From Siculibacillus lacustris (GTDB lineage: Bacteria > Pseudomonadota > Alphaproteobacteria > Rhizobiales > Ancalomicrobiaceae), in the NCBI RefSeq assembly GCF_004328075.1, contig NZ_SJFN01000010.1, forward strand, positions 160,457-224,456: a DNA stretch of 64,000 nucleotides, written 5' to 3'. Under the pieces are notes generated by a model. It ran no database searches. It was not told where the DNA came from and saw nothing but the letters and a program-made list of their open reading frames with translations. The translations under genes and the position numbers were made by a program. This document shows, one piece after another, positions 17,630 through 24,310 of this stretch (position 1 is its first letter; each line of letters begins with the position of its first letter).

Positions 17630-18559
17630 ATGACCGGATCTTCGCCCGGTGGCCTGTTCGGCCGCCTGTTCGGAGGGGCGCGGAGCCCCGATGCCACGCC
17701 GGAACCCGCCCCGATGATCGCGGTCGCGCCGGCCCCGGCCCCCGCGCCGGCTCCGACGGTTCCGCCCAGCGTGTTTCTCGGCGATCATCGCGTGTTGACC
17801 CGGACCCGCCACGGGGTGCGGATGATCCTCGACACCCGCGACATCATCCTGACGCCGATCCTGCTGCTGGAGGGTCTGTGGGAGCCCGAGACCACGCAGT
17901 TGCTGGTCGACATCCTGAAGCCGGGCATGAACTTCGTCGACGTCGGCGCCAACGTCGGTTACTTCGCCTGCCTCGCCGGTCGGCTCAATCGCCCGGGCGG
18001 CAAGTTGTGGGCGTTCGAGGCCGATCCGGTGACCTTCGAATACCTGACCGACAACGTCAATCTCAACTGGTTCTTCGACGATGTCGAGTTGGTGCACAAG
18101 GCGGCCTACGAGACCTCCGGCACCCTGACGCTGCATCAGCGCCAGAAATACAAGGGCAACACCAGCATCGGCCAGACCCGGCAGGCCGATCTCGACACCC
18201 TGCGCGATGCCTCGATCGCGATCGAGGTCGCGGCGGTGTCGCTCGACGACCATTTCCGCGCCAACGATGAACGCATCGATCTGGTCAAGATCGACGTCGA
18301 GGGCGCCGAGCCCTTCGTGCTGCGCGGCATGCGCGGGCTGATCGAACGCCAGCCGGAGATGCGGATCCTGTTCGAATGGTCGCCGGGCCAGATCCGCGGC
18401 GTCGGCGAGGATCCCGCCGGCCTCCTCGCGGTGCTCGACGACTTCGGCTTCGATCTCGAACGGGTCGGCACGACGCTGCAACCGGTCGACGCGGCGGCGC
18501 TCGGCGGCATCGGCCACGCCATGGTGCTGGCGACCCGTCGGGCCACGCGGGTCGCGTGA
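17630..18559 (+). CDS. FkbM-family SAM-dependent methyltransferase
   Basis: 309 residues. After a Pro/Ala-rich leader (residues 20-45) comes the FkbM fold: the SAM-binding motif FVDVGANVGYFACLAGRL near 105, WAFEADPVTFEYL near 130, and the family hallmark DLVKIDVEGAEPFVLRGMRGLI near 220. FkbM enzymes O-methylate sugars, polyketides or lipids; beside the polysaccharide genes, sugar methylation is the likely role. An AAGGA ribosome site precedes the ATG. It lies 114 bases after the chain-length gene on the same strand and converges with mobB 16 bases away. Confidence 0.88.
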   Translation: MTGSSPGGLFGRLFGGARSPDATPEPAPMIAVAPAPAPAPAPTVPPSVFLGDHRVLTRTRHGVRMILDTRDIILTPILLLEGLWEPETTQLLVDILKPGMNFVDVGANVGYFACLAGRLNRPGGKLWAFEADPVTFEYLTDNVNLNWFFDDVELVHKAAYETSGTLTLHQRQKYKGNTSIGQTRQADLDTLRDASIAIEVAAVSLDDHFRANDERIDLVKIDVEGAEPFVLRGMRGLIERQPEMRILFEWSPGQIRGVGEDPAGLLAVLDDFGFDLERVGTTLQPVDAAALGGIGHAMVLATRRATRVA

Positions 18560-18575
18560 CCGCGGCGCGGCGGAG

Positions 18576-19076
18576 TCAGCCGGCGAGACCGACGCGGCGG
18601 CAGACGAAATCGGCGATCGCCTCGACGTCGTCGAGGTCGAGGACCGGCACGCCGACCCCGATCAAGGGCTGGTCGCTGGCCACCGCGACGATGTCGGAGT
18701 TCTCGCGCCACATCAGGTCGTGGCCTTCGGACGGGCGATGAATCTCGATGGTCGGGTGGGCGTGGGTGTGGAAACCCTCGATCAGCACCAGATCGACCGG
18801 GGCGAGGCGAGCGATCAGCTCTTCGAGCGGCGGTTCGACCCCGTCGCGGATCTCGTGCATCAGGGCCCAACGGTCGCCGGCGACCAGCATCACCTCGCCG
18901 GCGCCGGCCTCGCGGTGGCGGAACGAATCCTTGCCGGGCCGGTCGAGATCGAAGCCGTGATGGGCGTGTTTGACCGTCGAGACGGTCAAGCCGCGGCGGA
19001 TCAGCGCCGGCAGCAGGGCCACCATCAGGGTCGTCTTGCCGGAGCCGGAACGGCCGACCAGTCCGAAGATCTTCAT
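18576..19076 (-). CDS. mobB: Molybdopterin-guanine dinucleotide biosynthesis protein MobB
   Basis: 166 residues, start set at the ATG of MKIFGLVGRSGSGKTTL because homology begins there. MobB is a cytoplasmic GTP-binding protein that helps make the molybdenum bis-MGD cofactor. The P-loop GRSGSGKTT (residues 8-16), the TVKHAHHGFDLD stretch and the LVLIEGFH motif are all present. It follows dorA on the same strand by 114 bases, and DorA needs exactly this cofactor, so co-regulation with DMSO/TMAO respiration makes sense. MobA, the enzyme it assists, is not in the window. Confidence 0.93.
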   Translation of the reverse strand: MKIFGLVGRSGSGKTTLMVALLPALIRRGLTVSTVKHAHHGFDLDRPGKDSFRHREAGAGEVMLVAGDRWALMHEIRDGVEPPLEELIARLAPVDLVLIEGFHTHAHPTIEIHRPSEGHDLMWRENSDIVAVASDQPLIGVGVPVLDLDDVEAIADFVCRRVGLAG

Positions 19077-19097
19077 GTGTCGCTCGCTTGTCACGCG

Positions 19098-19129
19098 GAT
19101 GGGGGAGAGCGTCGCCGCTCCCCCCCATC
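19098..19129. terminator. Hairpin between dorA and mobB
   Basis: An inverted repeat with GATGGGGG on one side and CCCCCATC on the other encloses a G/C-rich loop region, with a two-base bulge. There is no clear U-run. It could terminate or attenuate the dorCDA transcript before mobB. The evidence is the fold alone. Confidence 0.3.
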
Positions 19130-19190
19130 GTCGCCGCAGGGGATGGCCGCGGGTGACCCGTACCCGGTCACTCCGCGGCCGGCGCACGGA

Positions 19191-21662
19191 TCATTCCGCG
19201 CCCTTCGGTGCCGTGAAGACACCGACGGTGACCGCGGGACCCGCGTATTTCTCGACTTCGCCGACCGCCGAGTGGGCGCAGTTGCCCTGGCCGAGCTTCG
19301 ACGTGCCGACGTCCATGGTCAGGACGTTGACGTCGCCGTAACGGCAGAGTGACCCGGGCTTACCCGGTTCGATCGGATCGTACCAGCCGCCTTCGTTGAC
19401 CCGCACCACGCCGGGGCGGATCTTGTCGGTGAGCTTGGCGCCGGCGAGGATCTGACCGCGGTCGTTGAACACGCGGACGACGTCACCGTCCTTGATGCCA
19501 CGGGCTTCGGCGTCCTTGACGTTGATCAGGCAGGGCTCGTGGCCGGCGATCTGGTAGGTCTCGCGCAGCTTGGTGCCGCAGAGCTGCGAATGCAGGCGGC
19601 TCTTGGGGTGGCTGGTGGCGATGGCCAGCTTGTACTTGGTGGTCGGGCCGCCGAGGCGTTCCTTCGGCTCCATCCACATCGGATGGGGGCCGCAGTCGTC
19701 GTAGCCCATCTTCTCGATGTTCTTCGAGTAGATCTCGATCTTGCCCGACGGCGTGCCGAGTGGCTCGAGCAGCGGATCCTCGCGGAACTTGGCATAACGG
19801 ACGAAGGATTTGCCGGTGGTGACCGGGAATTCGACGACGCCGGCGCCGTTCCAGAAGGCGTCGAACTCCGGCATCGGGATCTTCTTGGCCTTGGCCTGGG
19901 TCAGGGCCGCGTCATAGAAGGACTTGATCCATTCGAGTTCGGTCTTGCCTTCGGTGAACTCCTTGCCCTTGCCGAGCTTGTCGGCGATCAGCGCGAAGAT
20001 GTCATAGTCGGTCTTGGACTCGAAGACCGGGTCGATGACCTTCTTCATGGCGAGGATCGCCGAGCCGGCATAGTCGCCGACGCTGTCGATGTCGTTGCGC
20101 TCGTAGGAGGTGGTCGCCGGCAGCACGATGTCGGCGAAGCGGGCGGTCGGCGTCCACTGGAAGTCCTGGACGATGAAGGTCTCGAACTTCTTCCAGGCCT
20201 CGACCATCCGGTTGCGGTCCTGATGATGGACGAACGGATTGCCGCCGACCCAATAGGCCATCTTGACGTCGGGATACTTGGCCTTGGTGCCGTTGAAGTC
20301 GAATTCCTTGCCCGGATTGAGCAGCATGTCGACGACGCGGGCGCAGGGGATGGTCGCCGCGCCGGCTTCGGTCATCCAGGCGGCACCCTCCTTGGCCTTG
20401 CCGCCGTCGGTGATGCCGGTCAGGACCGGGGCGTCGGCCGAGGGCGTGCCGCCGTTGGCGTAGTGGTAGGAGAAGCCGAAGCCGCCGCCGGGCAGGCCGA
20501 TCTGGCCGAGCATCGAGGCGAGGGTGACGAGCATCCAGTGGCGCTGTTCGCCGTATTGCTGGCGCTGCAGCGCGAAGCCGCCGGCGAGCATGGTGCGGTT
20601 CTTGGCGAAGCGGCGGGCGAGGTCCTTGATGGTGTCGGCGGGAATCTCGCAGATCGCCGCCGCCCATTCGGCCGACTTCGGGGTCTTGTCGGTCTCGCCC
20701 ATCAGGTAGGGCAGGAACTTGTCGAAGCCGGTGGTGTAGGTCTTGAGGAACTTCTCGTCGTGCAGCTTCTCGACCACCAGGGTGTGGGCTATGCCGAGCA
20801 TCAGGGCGACGTCGGTCTGCGGCCGCGGGGCGAGCCATTCGGCGCCGAAGAACTCGGCGGTCTCGGTGCGGACCGGATCGATGCAGATGACCTTGGTGCC
20901 CTTGGCCTTGAGCGCCTTCATGCCTTCGTAGCCGCCGTGATCGCCGATCACCCAGCTGATCTGGTTGGTGACCACCGGATCGGCGCCCCAGAACACCATC
21001 AGCTCGGTCTTCTCGACGACGACCGGCCACACCGTCTGCTGCTCGTACATCTCGAGCGTGCCGACCACGTGCGGCATGATGATCTGCGCCGCGCCGGTCG
21101 AATAGTCGCCCGAGGAGTTCACGAAGTTGCCCTTCAGATTCATCATCCGGCGCAACAGGCTCTGGCAGTTGTGGAGACGGCCCGGGCTCTTCCAGCCGTA
21201 GGAGCCGGCGAAGGTGGCGGCCGGTCCGTAGGTCTTCTCGACGCGCTGCAGTTCCTTGGCGACCAGCTCGATCGCCTTGTCCCAGCTGACGCGGACGAAG
21301 TCACCGGTGCCGCGGCTCTCGACGTCGGCGCCGGGGCCCTTCTCGAGCCAGGCGCGGCGGACCATCGGATATTTGATGCGGGTCGGCGAATAGACCGAGT
21401 CGAGCACGCCGGCGAGCTGATGGCTCGGCGCGGGATCCTTCTCCCAGGGCTTCACCGACACCATGCGGCCGCCTTCGACCTTGGCGCGGAAGGCGCCCCA
21501 GTGGCAGCCGGTGAGGATCTCGCCGTCGGGCATGCCGGCGGCGCGGGCGCCGTTCACCAGCAGCGACGGGGCGAGGCCGAGGGCGCCGAGGGCGACGCCG
21601 TAGTTCAGAAACGAACGCCGAGACAGTTCGGCGCGGAACTCTTCCTTGGACGCGATCGACAT
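19191..21662 (-). CDS. dorA: Periplasmic DMSO/TMAO reductase, catalytic molybdoenzyme
   Basis: 823 residues, the length of Rhodobacter DorA precursors. A Tat signal (LSRRSFLNYG, then a hydrophobic stretch ending ARAAG) directs the folded bis-MGD enzyme to the periplasm, where it reduces DMSO or TMAO with electrons from DorC. The active-site segment SYGWKSPGRLHN holds Tyr155 and Trp157, and GDYSTGAAQ holds Ser188, aligning with the Mo-ligand Ser147 of mature Rhodobacter DorA. The retained Tyr, reported as absent in E. coli TorA, favours a DMSO-type site. Gene order dorC-dorD-dorA matches Rhodobacter. A GAGGAGGA ribosome site lies directly upstream. Preferred substrate remains an inference. Confidence 0.95.
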   Translation of the reverse strand: MSIASKEEFRAELSRRSFLNYGVALGALGLAPSLLVNGARAAGMPDGEILTGCHWGAFRAKVEGGRMVSVKPWEKDPAPSHQLAGVLDSVYSPTRIKYPMVRRAWLEKGPGADVESRGTGDFVRVSWDKAIELVAKELQRVEKTYGPAATFAGSYGWKSPGRLHNCQSLLRRMMNLKGNFVNSSGDYSTGAAQIIMPHVVGTLEMYEQQTVWPVVVEKTELMVFWGADPVVTNQISWVIGDHGGYEGMKALKAKGTKVICIDPVRTETAEFFGAEWLAPRPQTDVALMLGIAHTLVVEKLHDEKFLKTYTTGFDKFLPYLMGETDKTPKSAEWAAAICEIPADTIKDLARRFAKNRTMLAGGFALQRQQYGEQRHWMLVTLASMLGQIGLPGGGFGFSYHYANGGTPSADAPVLTGITDGGKAKEGAAWMTEAGAATIPCARVVDMLLNPGKEFDFNGTKAKYPDVKMAYWVGGNPFVHHQDRNRMVEAWKKFETFIVQDFQWTPTARFADIVLPATTSYERNDIDSVGDYAGSAILAMKKVIDPVFESKTDYDIFALIADKLGKGKEFTEGKTELEWIKSFYDAALTQAKAKKIPMPEFDAFWNGAGVVEFPVTTGKSFVRYAKFREDPLLEPLGTPSGKIEIYSKNIEKMGYDDCGPHPMWMEPKERLGGPTTKYKLAIATSHPKSRLHSQLCGTKLRETYQIAGHEPCLINVKDAEARGIKDGDVVRVFNDRGQILAGAKLTDKIRPGVVRVNEGGWYDPIEPGKPGSLCRYGDVNVLTMDVGTSKLGQGNCAHSAVGEVEKYAGPAVTVGVFTAPKGAE

Positions 21663-21674
21663 GGGAGTCCTCCT

Positions 21675-22298
21675 CTAGCCGTGGGCTTCTTGTTGGGTAC
21701 GGCCGGGTTGCGTTGGGCACTCGCGGGCGACGGCGACGACCAGGATCCGGGCGGCGGCGGCCCAGAAGCCGGTGGTGTCGGCGGCGATGCAGCGAGACGC
21801 GAAGGTGGGGATCCAACCGGCGAGGCGAGCGGCCAATACGGCGCGGTCGGGATCGTCGGCGGCGACGAAGCGGGCCATCAGGGCCAGTTCGATCGCCAGA
21901 TGGTCGGCCGGCTCGGCGACGGTGACCGAGACGGAGAGATCGTGAGCGGCGAGCAGGGCCTCCATTTCGGAGACCGGCGCCTGGAACAGGCGGCCGTCGC
22001 CGCGATGGGCGGATTCGTAGGGGGGCACGGTGTTCGGGCCGCCGATCCCCTCGAACAGCCGGCCGTAACCGATGCCGAGCTGCGCGGTCGCGGCATCGTC
22101 GTCGCGGGCGGCCGCCAACACGGCGCGCAGTTCGACGACCGCCTCGGCGCAGTCGGGGTCGGCGGCCAACAGGTCGAGCCAGGGGATCGCTGCGCCCCCG
22201 CGGTGGTCGGCGACCAGTTCGCGATTCGGCGGGGCGGCGAACAGGGCGGCCAGCCAGCCGAACAGGCGGGCGGAGTCGACGGCGGCGACCTCACTCAT
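21675..22298 (-). CDS. dorD: DorD/TorD-family molybdoenzyme chaperone
   Basis: 207 residues, all-helical. TorD-type chaperones bind the apo-reductase and its Tat signal in the cytoplasm until cofactor is inserted. The family signature is clear: YGRLFEGIGGPNTVPPYESAHR near residue 78, followed by LFQAPVSEMEALLAAHDL, and AEPADHLAIELALMARFV near 130. It overlaps the 3' end of dorC by 8 bases, has GGAGG before its ATG, and ends 12 bases before dorA, so the three genes form one operon. No unusual features. Confidence 0.93.
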   Translation of the reverse strand: MSEVAAVDSARLFGWLAALFAAPPNRELVADHRGGAAIPWLDLLAADPDCAEAVVELRAVLAAARDDDAATAQLGIGYGRLFEGIGGPNTVPPYESAHRGDGRLFQAPVSEMEALLAAHDLSVSVTVAEPADHLAIELALMARFVAADDPDRAVLAARLAGWIPTFASRCIAADTTGFWAAAARILVVAVARECPTQPGRTQQEAHG

Positions 22299-23490
22299 GG
22301 CGGCCTCCGGTGTCCTGGGCGTGCATCTGAAGGTACTTCTGGAGGAAGCGGTACTGCTCGTCGTCGAGCCCGATGAAGCGCTTCATGGCGTTGAGGTTGC
22401 CGATCCACTGGTTGGCGAGGTAGTGGCCGGTCGGCGGCAGCGAGTGGCAGAGGCCGCAACTGGCGTTGTACATTTCGGCGCCGTAGGCATCGAGGCGGGC
22501 GCGGTCGGCGACCAGGCCGTCGCTCTTGACCCAGGCGGTGAGCCGGCCCTCGCTCCACACCTGGTCGGTATCGGGGTCGGTCATGGTCTTGGACCGGACC
22601 ACCTTCTCGACCGCGTCGGGACCGAGGGCGGCGGCGAAGATGCGCTTGCCCTGGAGGGCGTAGAACATCCGCTCGGCGCCTTCCTGCTGCCAGCCGGCGA
22701 CCGCGATCTGGAGCCAGTCGCCGTCACGGGCGAGGACCGCGACCGGGGTGGCGGCGAGCAGCTTGCCGTCGCTGGTCGCATCGGCATCGGCCGGGCGGGC
22801 CAACCAGAACGGCTTGGTGGCGAGGGTATAGAGCGTATCGCCGGTCTTCGGCGCGAGCGATTTGCCGAGCGTCGCGAGCTCCTCGTAGAGCGACTTGTAG
22901 CCGGTCGACATGTCGGGGAGCTTGTGGGCGATGCCCTTGTGGCAATCGATGCAGGTCGAGCCGTCGGTGGCCGCCTTCTGCATCTGCTCGGCGGCCTTGG
23001 GCCGCTGGTGGGTGAAGTCCATCGCCTGGAAGGAGTGACAGTTACGGCATTCGCGGCTGTCGCTGTCCTTCATCGTCTGCCAGACGTGGCGGGCGAGGCC
23101 GAGGCGTTCGGCTTCGAACTTCTCGGGCGTGTCGATGGTGCCGGCGACCTTGTGCCAGAGCTCGTTGGTCGCCTGGATCTTGCGGACGATCTTGTGGGTC
23201 CAGTCCTTGGGGACGTGGCAATCGGAGCAGATCGCGCGCACGCCGGCCGGGTTCGAGTAGTGGATCGACTTCTTGTACTCTTCGTAGACGGTGCTGCGCA
23301 TCTCATGGCAGGAGATGCAGAATTCCAGGCTGTTGGTGGCTTCCATCACCGTATTGAAGCCGCCCCAGCCGATCACGCCGACGACGGCGCCGATCAGGCC
23401 GACCGCGGCCAAGGTCCATTTTCGATCGAATCTGGCAAAGATCTTCCACACCGGCGCGAGTCCCTCTGCCGTGACGATGGCCGGAACCAT
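22291..23490 (-). CDS. dorC: Pentahaem c-type cytochrome DorC/TorC (NapC/NirT family)
   Basis: 399 residues from the ATG at 23490. A membrane anchor (about residues 20-45) passes electrons from the quinol pool to periplasmic DorA. Five CxxCH haem sites are visible: CISCH, CSDCH, CRNCH and CIDCH in the NapC-like N-terminal half, and CGLCH in the C-terminal domain near residue 350, as in TorC/DorC. No good ribosome site precedes the ATG, whereas an in-frame GTG at 23451 has AGAGGGA nine bases upstream; the protein may therefore start at VWKIFARFDRKW, 13 residues later. The upstream gap with dorR contains Tor-box-like repeats. Confidence 0.93.
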   Translation of the reverse strand: MVPAIVTAEGLAPVWKIFARFDRKWTLAAVGLIGAVVGVIGWGGFNTVMEATNSLEFCISCHEMRSTVYEEYKKSIHYSNPAGVRAICSDCHVPKDWTHKIVRKIQATNELWHKVAGTIDTPEKFEAERLGLARHVWQTMKDSDSRECRNCHSFQAMDFTHQRPKAAEQMQKAATDGSTCIDCHKGIAHKLPDMSTGYKSLYEELATLGKSLAPKTGDTLYTLATKPFWLARPADADATSDGKLLAATPVAVLARDGDWLQIAVAGWQQEGAERMFYALQGKRIFAAALGPDAVEKVVRSKTMTDPDTDQVWSEGRLTAWVKSDGLVADRARLDAYGAEMYNASCGLCHSLPPTGHYLANQWIGNLNAMKRFIGLDDEQYRFLQKYLQMHAQDTGGRHE

Positions 23491-23500
23491 GGCGCAGCGC

Positions 23501-23561
23501 GGTGAACAGGCTTTCGGCAGGCGGTGAATGCGATGTAGAGAATTGTAAACGGGTGTGAACG
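23501..23561. promoter_or_regulatory. Four Tor-box-like direct repeats between dorC and dorR
   Basis: Read toward dorC, four decamers share a T-T-C/T-A-C core: CGTTCACACC (23552-23561), CGTTTACAAT (23542-23551), GCATTCACCG (23522-23531) and CCTGTTCACC (23501-23510). E. coli TorR binds direct decamers close to CTGTTCATAT. Successive cores are 10, 22 and 21 bases apart, close to whole helical turns, so all would face one side of the DNA. The site lies between divergent dorC and dorR and could activate dorCDA and autoregulate dorR. The last box sits only 10 bases before the dorC ATG, which favours the later GTG start. Binding is inferred from pattern. Confidence 0.6.
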
Positions 23562-23611
23562 GCCGAACTGTCCGCTTGACGGTGCCCCGCCGGTGTCCTT
23601 GAACGGGCGCC

Positions 23612-24310
23612 ATGACGAAGAGCCACCACATCCTCGTGGTCGAAGACGACCCGGTCGGGCGCCAGACGCTGGCCGCCTATCTGCGCAAGGAGAACCATCG
23701 GGTCTCCGAGGCGGAGAACGGCGCGGCGATGCGGCGGGTGTTCGCGGCCGGCGACGTCGACGTGGTGATGCTCGACATCAACCTGCCCGGCGAGGACGGG
23801 TTGTCGCTGCTGCGCGAATTGCGCCGCCAGTCCGAGGTCGGGGTGATCATGGTCACCGGCCGCGACGACGACGTCGACCGGATCGTCGCGCTGGAGCTCG
23901 GCGCCGACGACTACGTGACCAAGCCCTACATGATGCGCGAGCTGCTGCCGCGTACCAAGAACCTCGCCCGCCGGGTGGTGGCGGCGCGGGCGATGGCCGC
24001 CGACGAGCCGATCAAGACCTTCGACGGCTGGACCCTCGACATTCCCCACTGGACCCTGACCGCGCCGGACGGCGAGGACGTGCGGCTGACCCGCGCGGAA
24101 TTCGAGCTGCTCGCGACCTTCGTCACCCACCGCGGGCGGGTGATGACCCGCGACGGGCTGATCGACCACGTCAGCCATCGCGAGCGCGACCCGCTCGACC
24201 GCACCATCGACGTGCTGGTCGGCCGGCTGCGGCGCAAGATCGAGAAGGATCCGGCGCGGCCGCGCCTGATCGTCACGGTGCACGGCGTCGGCTACGTCTT
24301 CGCCGGCTGA
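23612..24310 (+). CDS. dorR: OmpR-type response regulator DorR/TorR
   Basis: 232 residues. Receiver domain 1-120 with acidic pocket VVEDD, phosphoacceptor Asp in VVMLDINLPGEDG, Thr in MVTGRD and Lys in DYVTKPY. Winged-helix DNA-binding domain from about 135 with VRLTRAEFELLATFVTHRGRVMTRDGLIDHV and the C-terminal VHGVGYVF. Such regulators activate the DMSO/TMAO reductase operon under anaerobiosis with substrate. It is transcribed away from dorC across the Tor-box region and its last 19 bases overlap the end of the convergent kinase gene. Confidence 0.92.
   Translation: MTKSHHILVVEDDPVGRQTLAAYLRKENHRVSEAENGAAMRRVFAAGDVDVVMLDINLPGEDGLSLLRELRRQSEVGVIMVTGRDDDVDRIVALELGADDYVTKPYMMRELLPRTKNLARRVVAARAMAADEPIKTFDGWTLDIPHWTLTAPDGEDVRLTRAEFELLATFVTHRGRVMTRDGLIDHVSHRERDPLDRTIDVLVGRLRRKIEKDPARPRLIVTVHGVGYVFAG

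Noticed and set aside
19539..22376. Long plus-strand frame opposite dorA and dorD
   Set aside because: A mirror of dorA; no ribosome site or recognisable domain.
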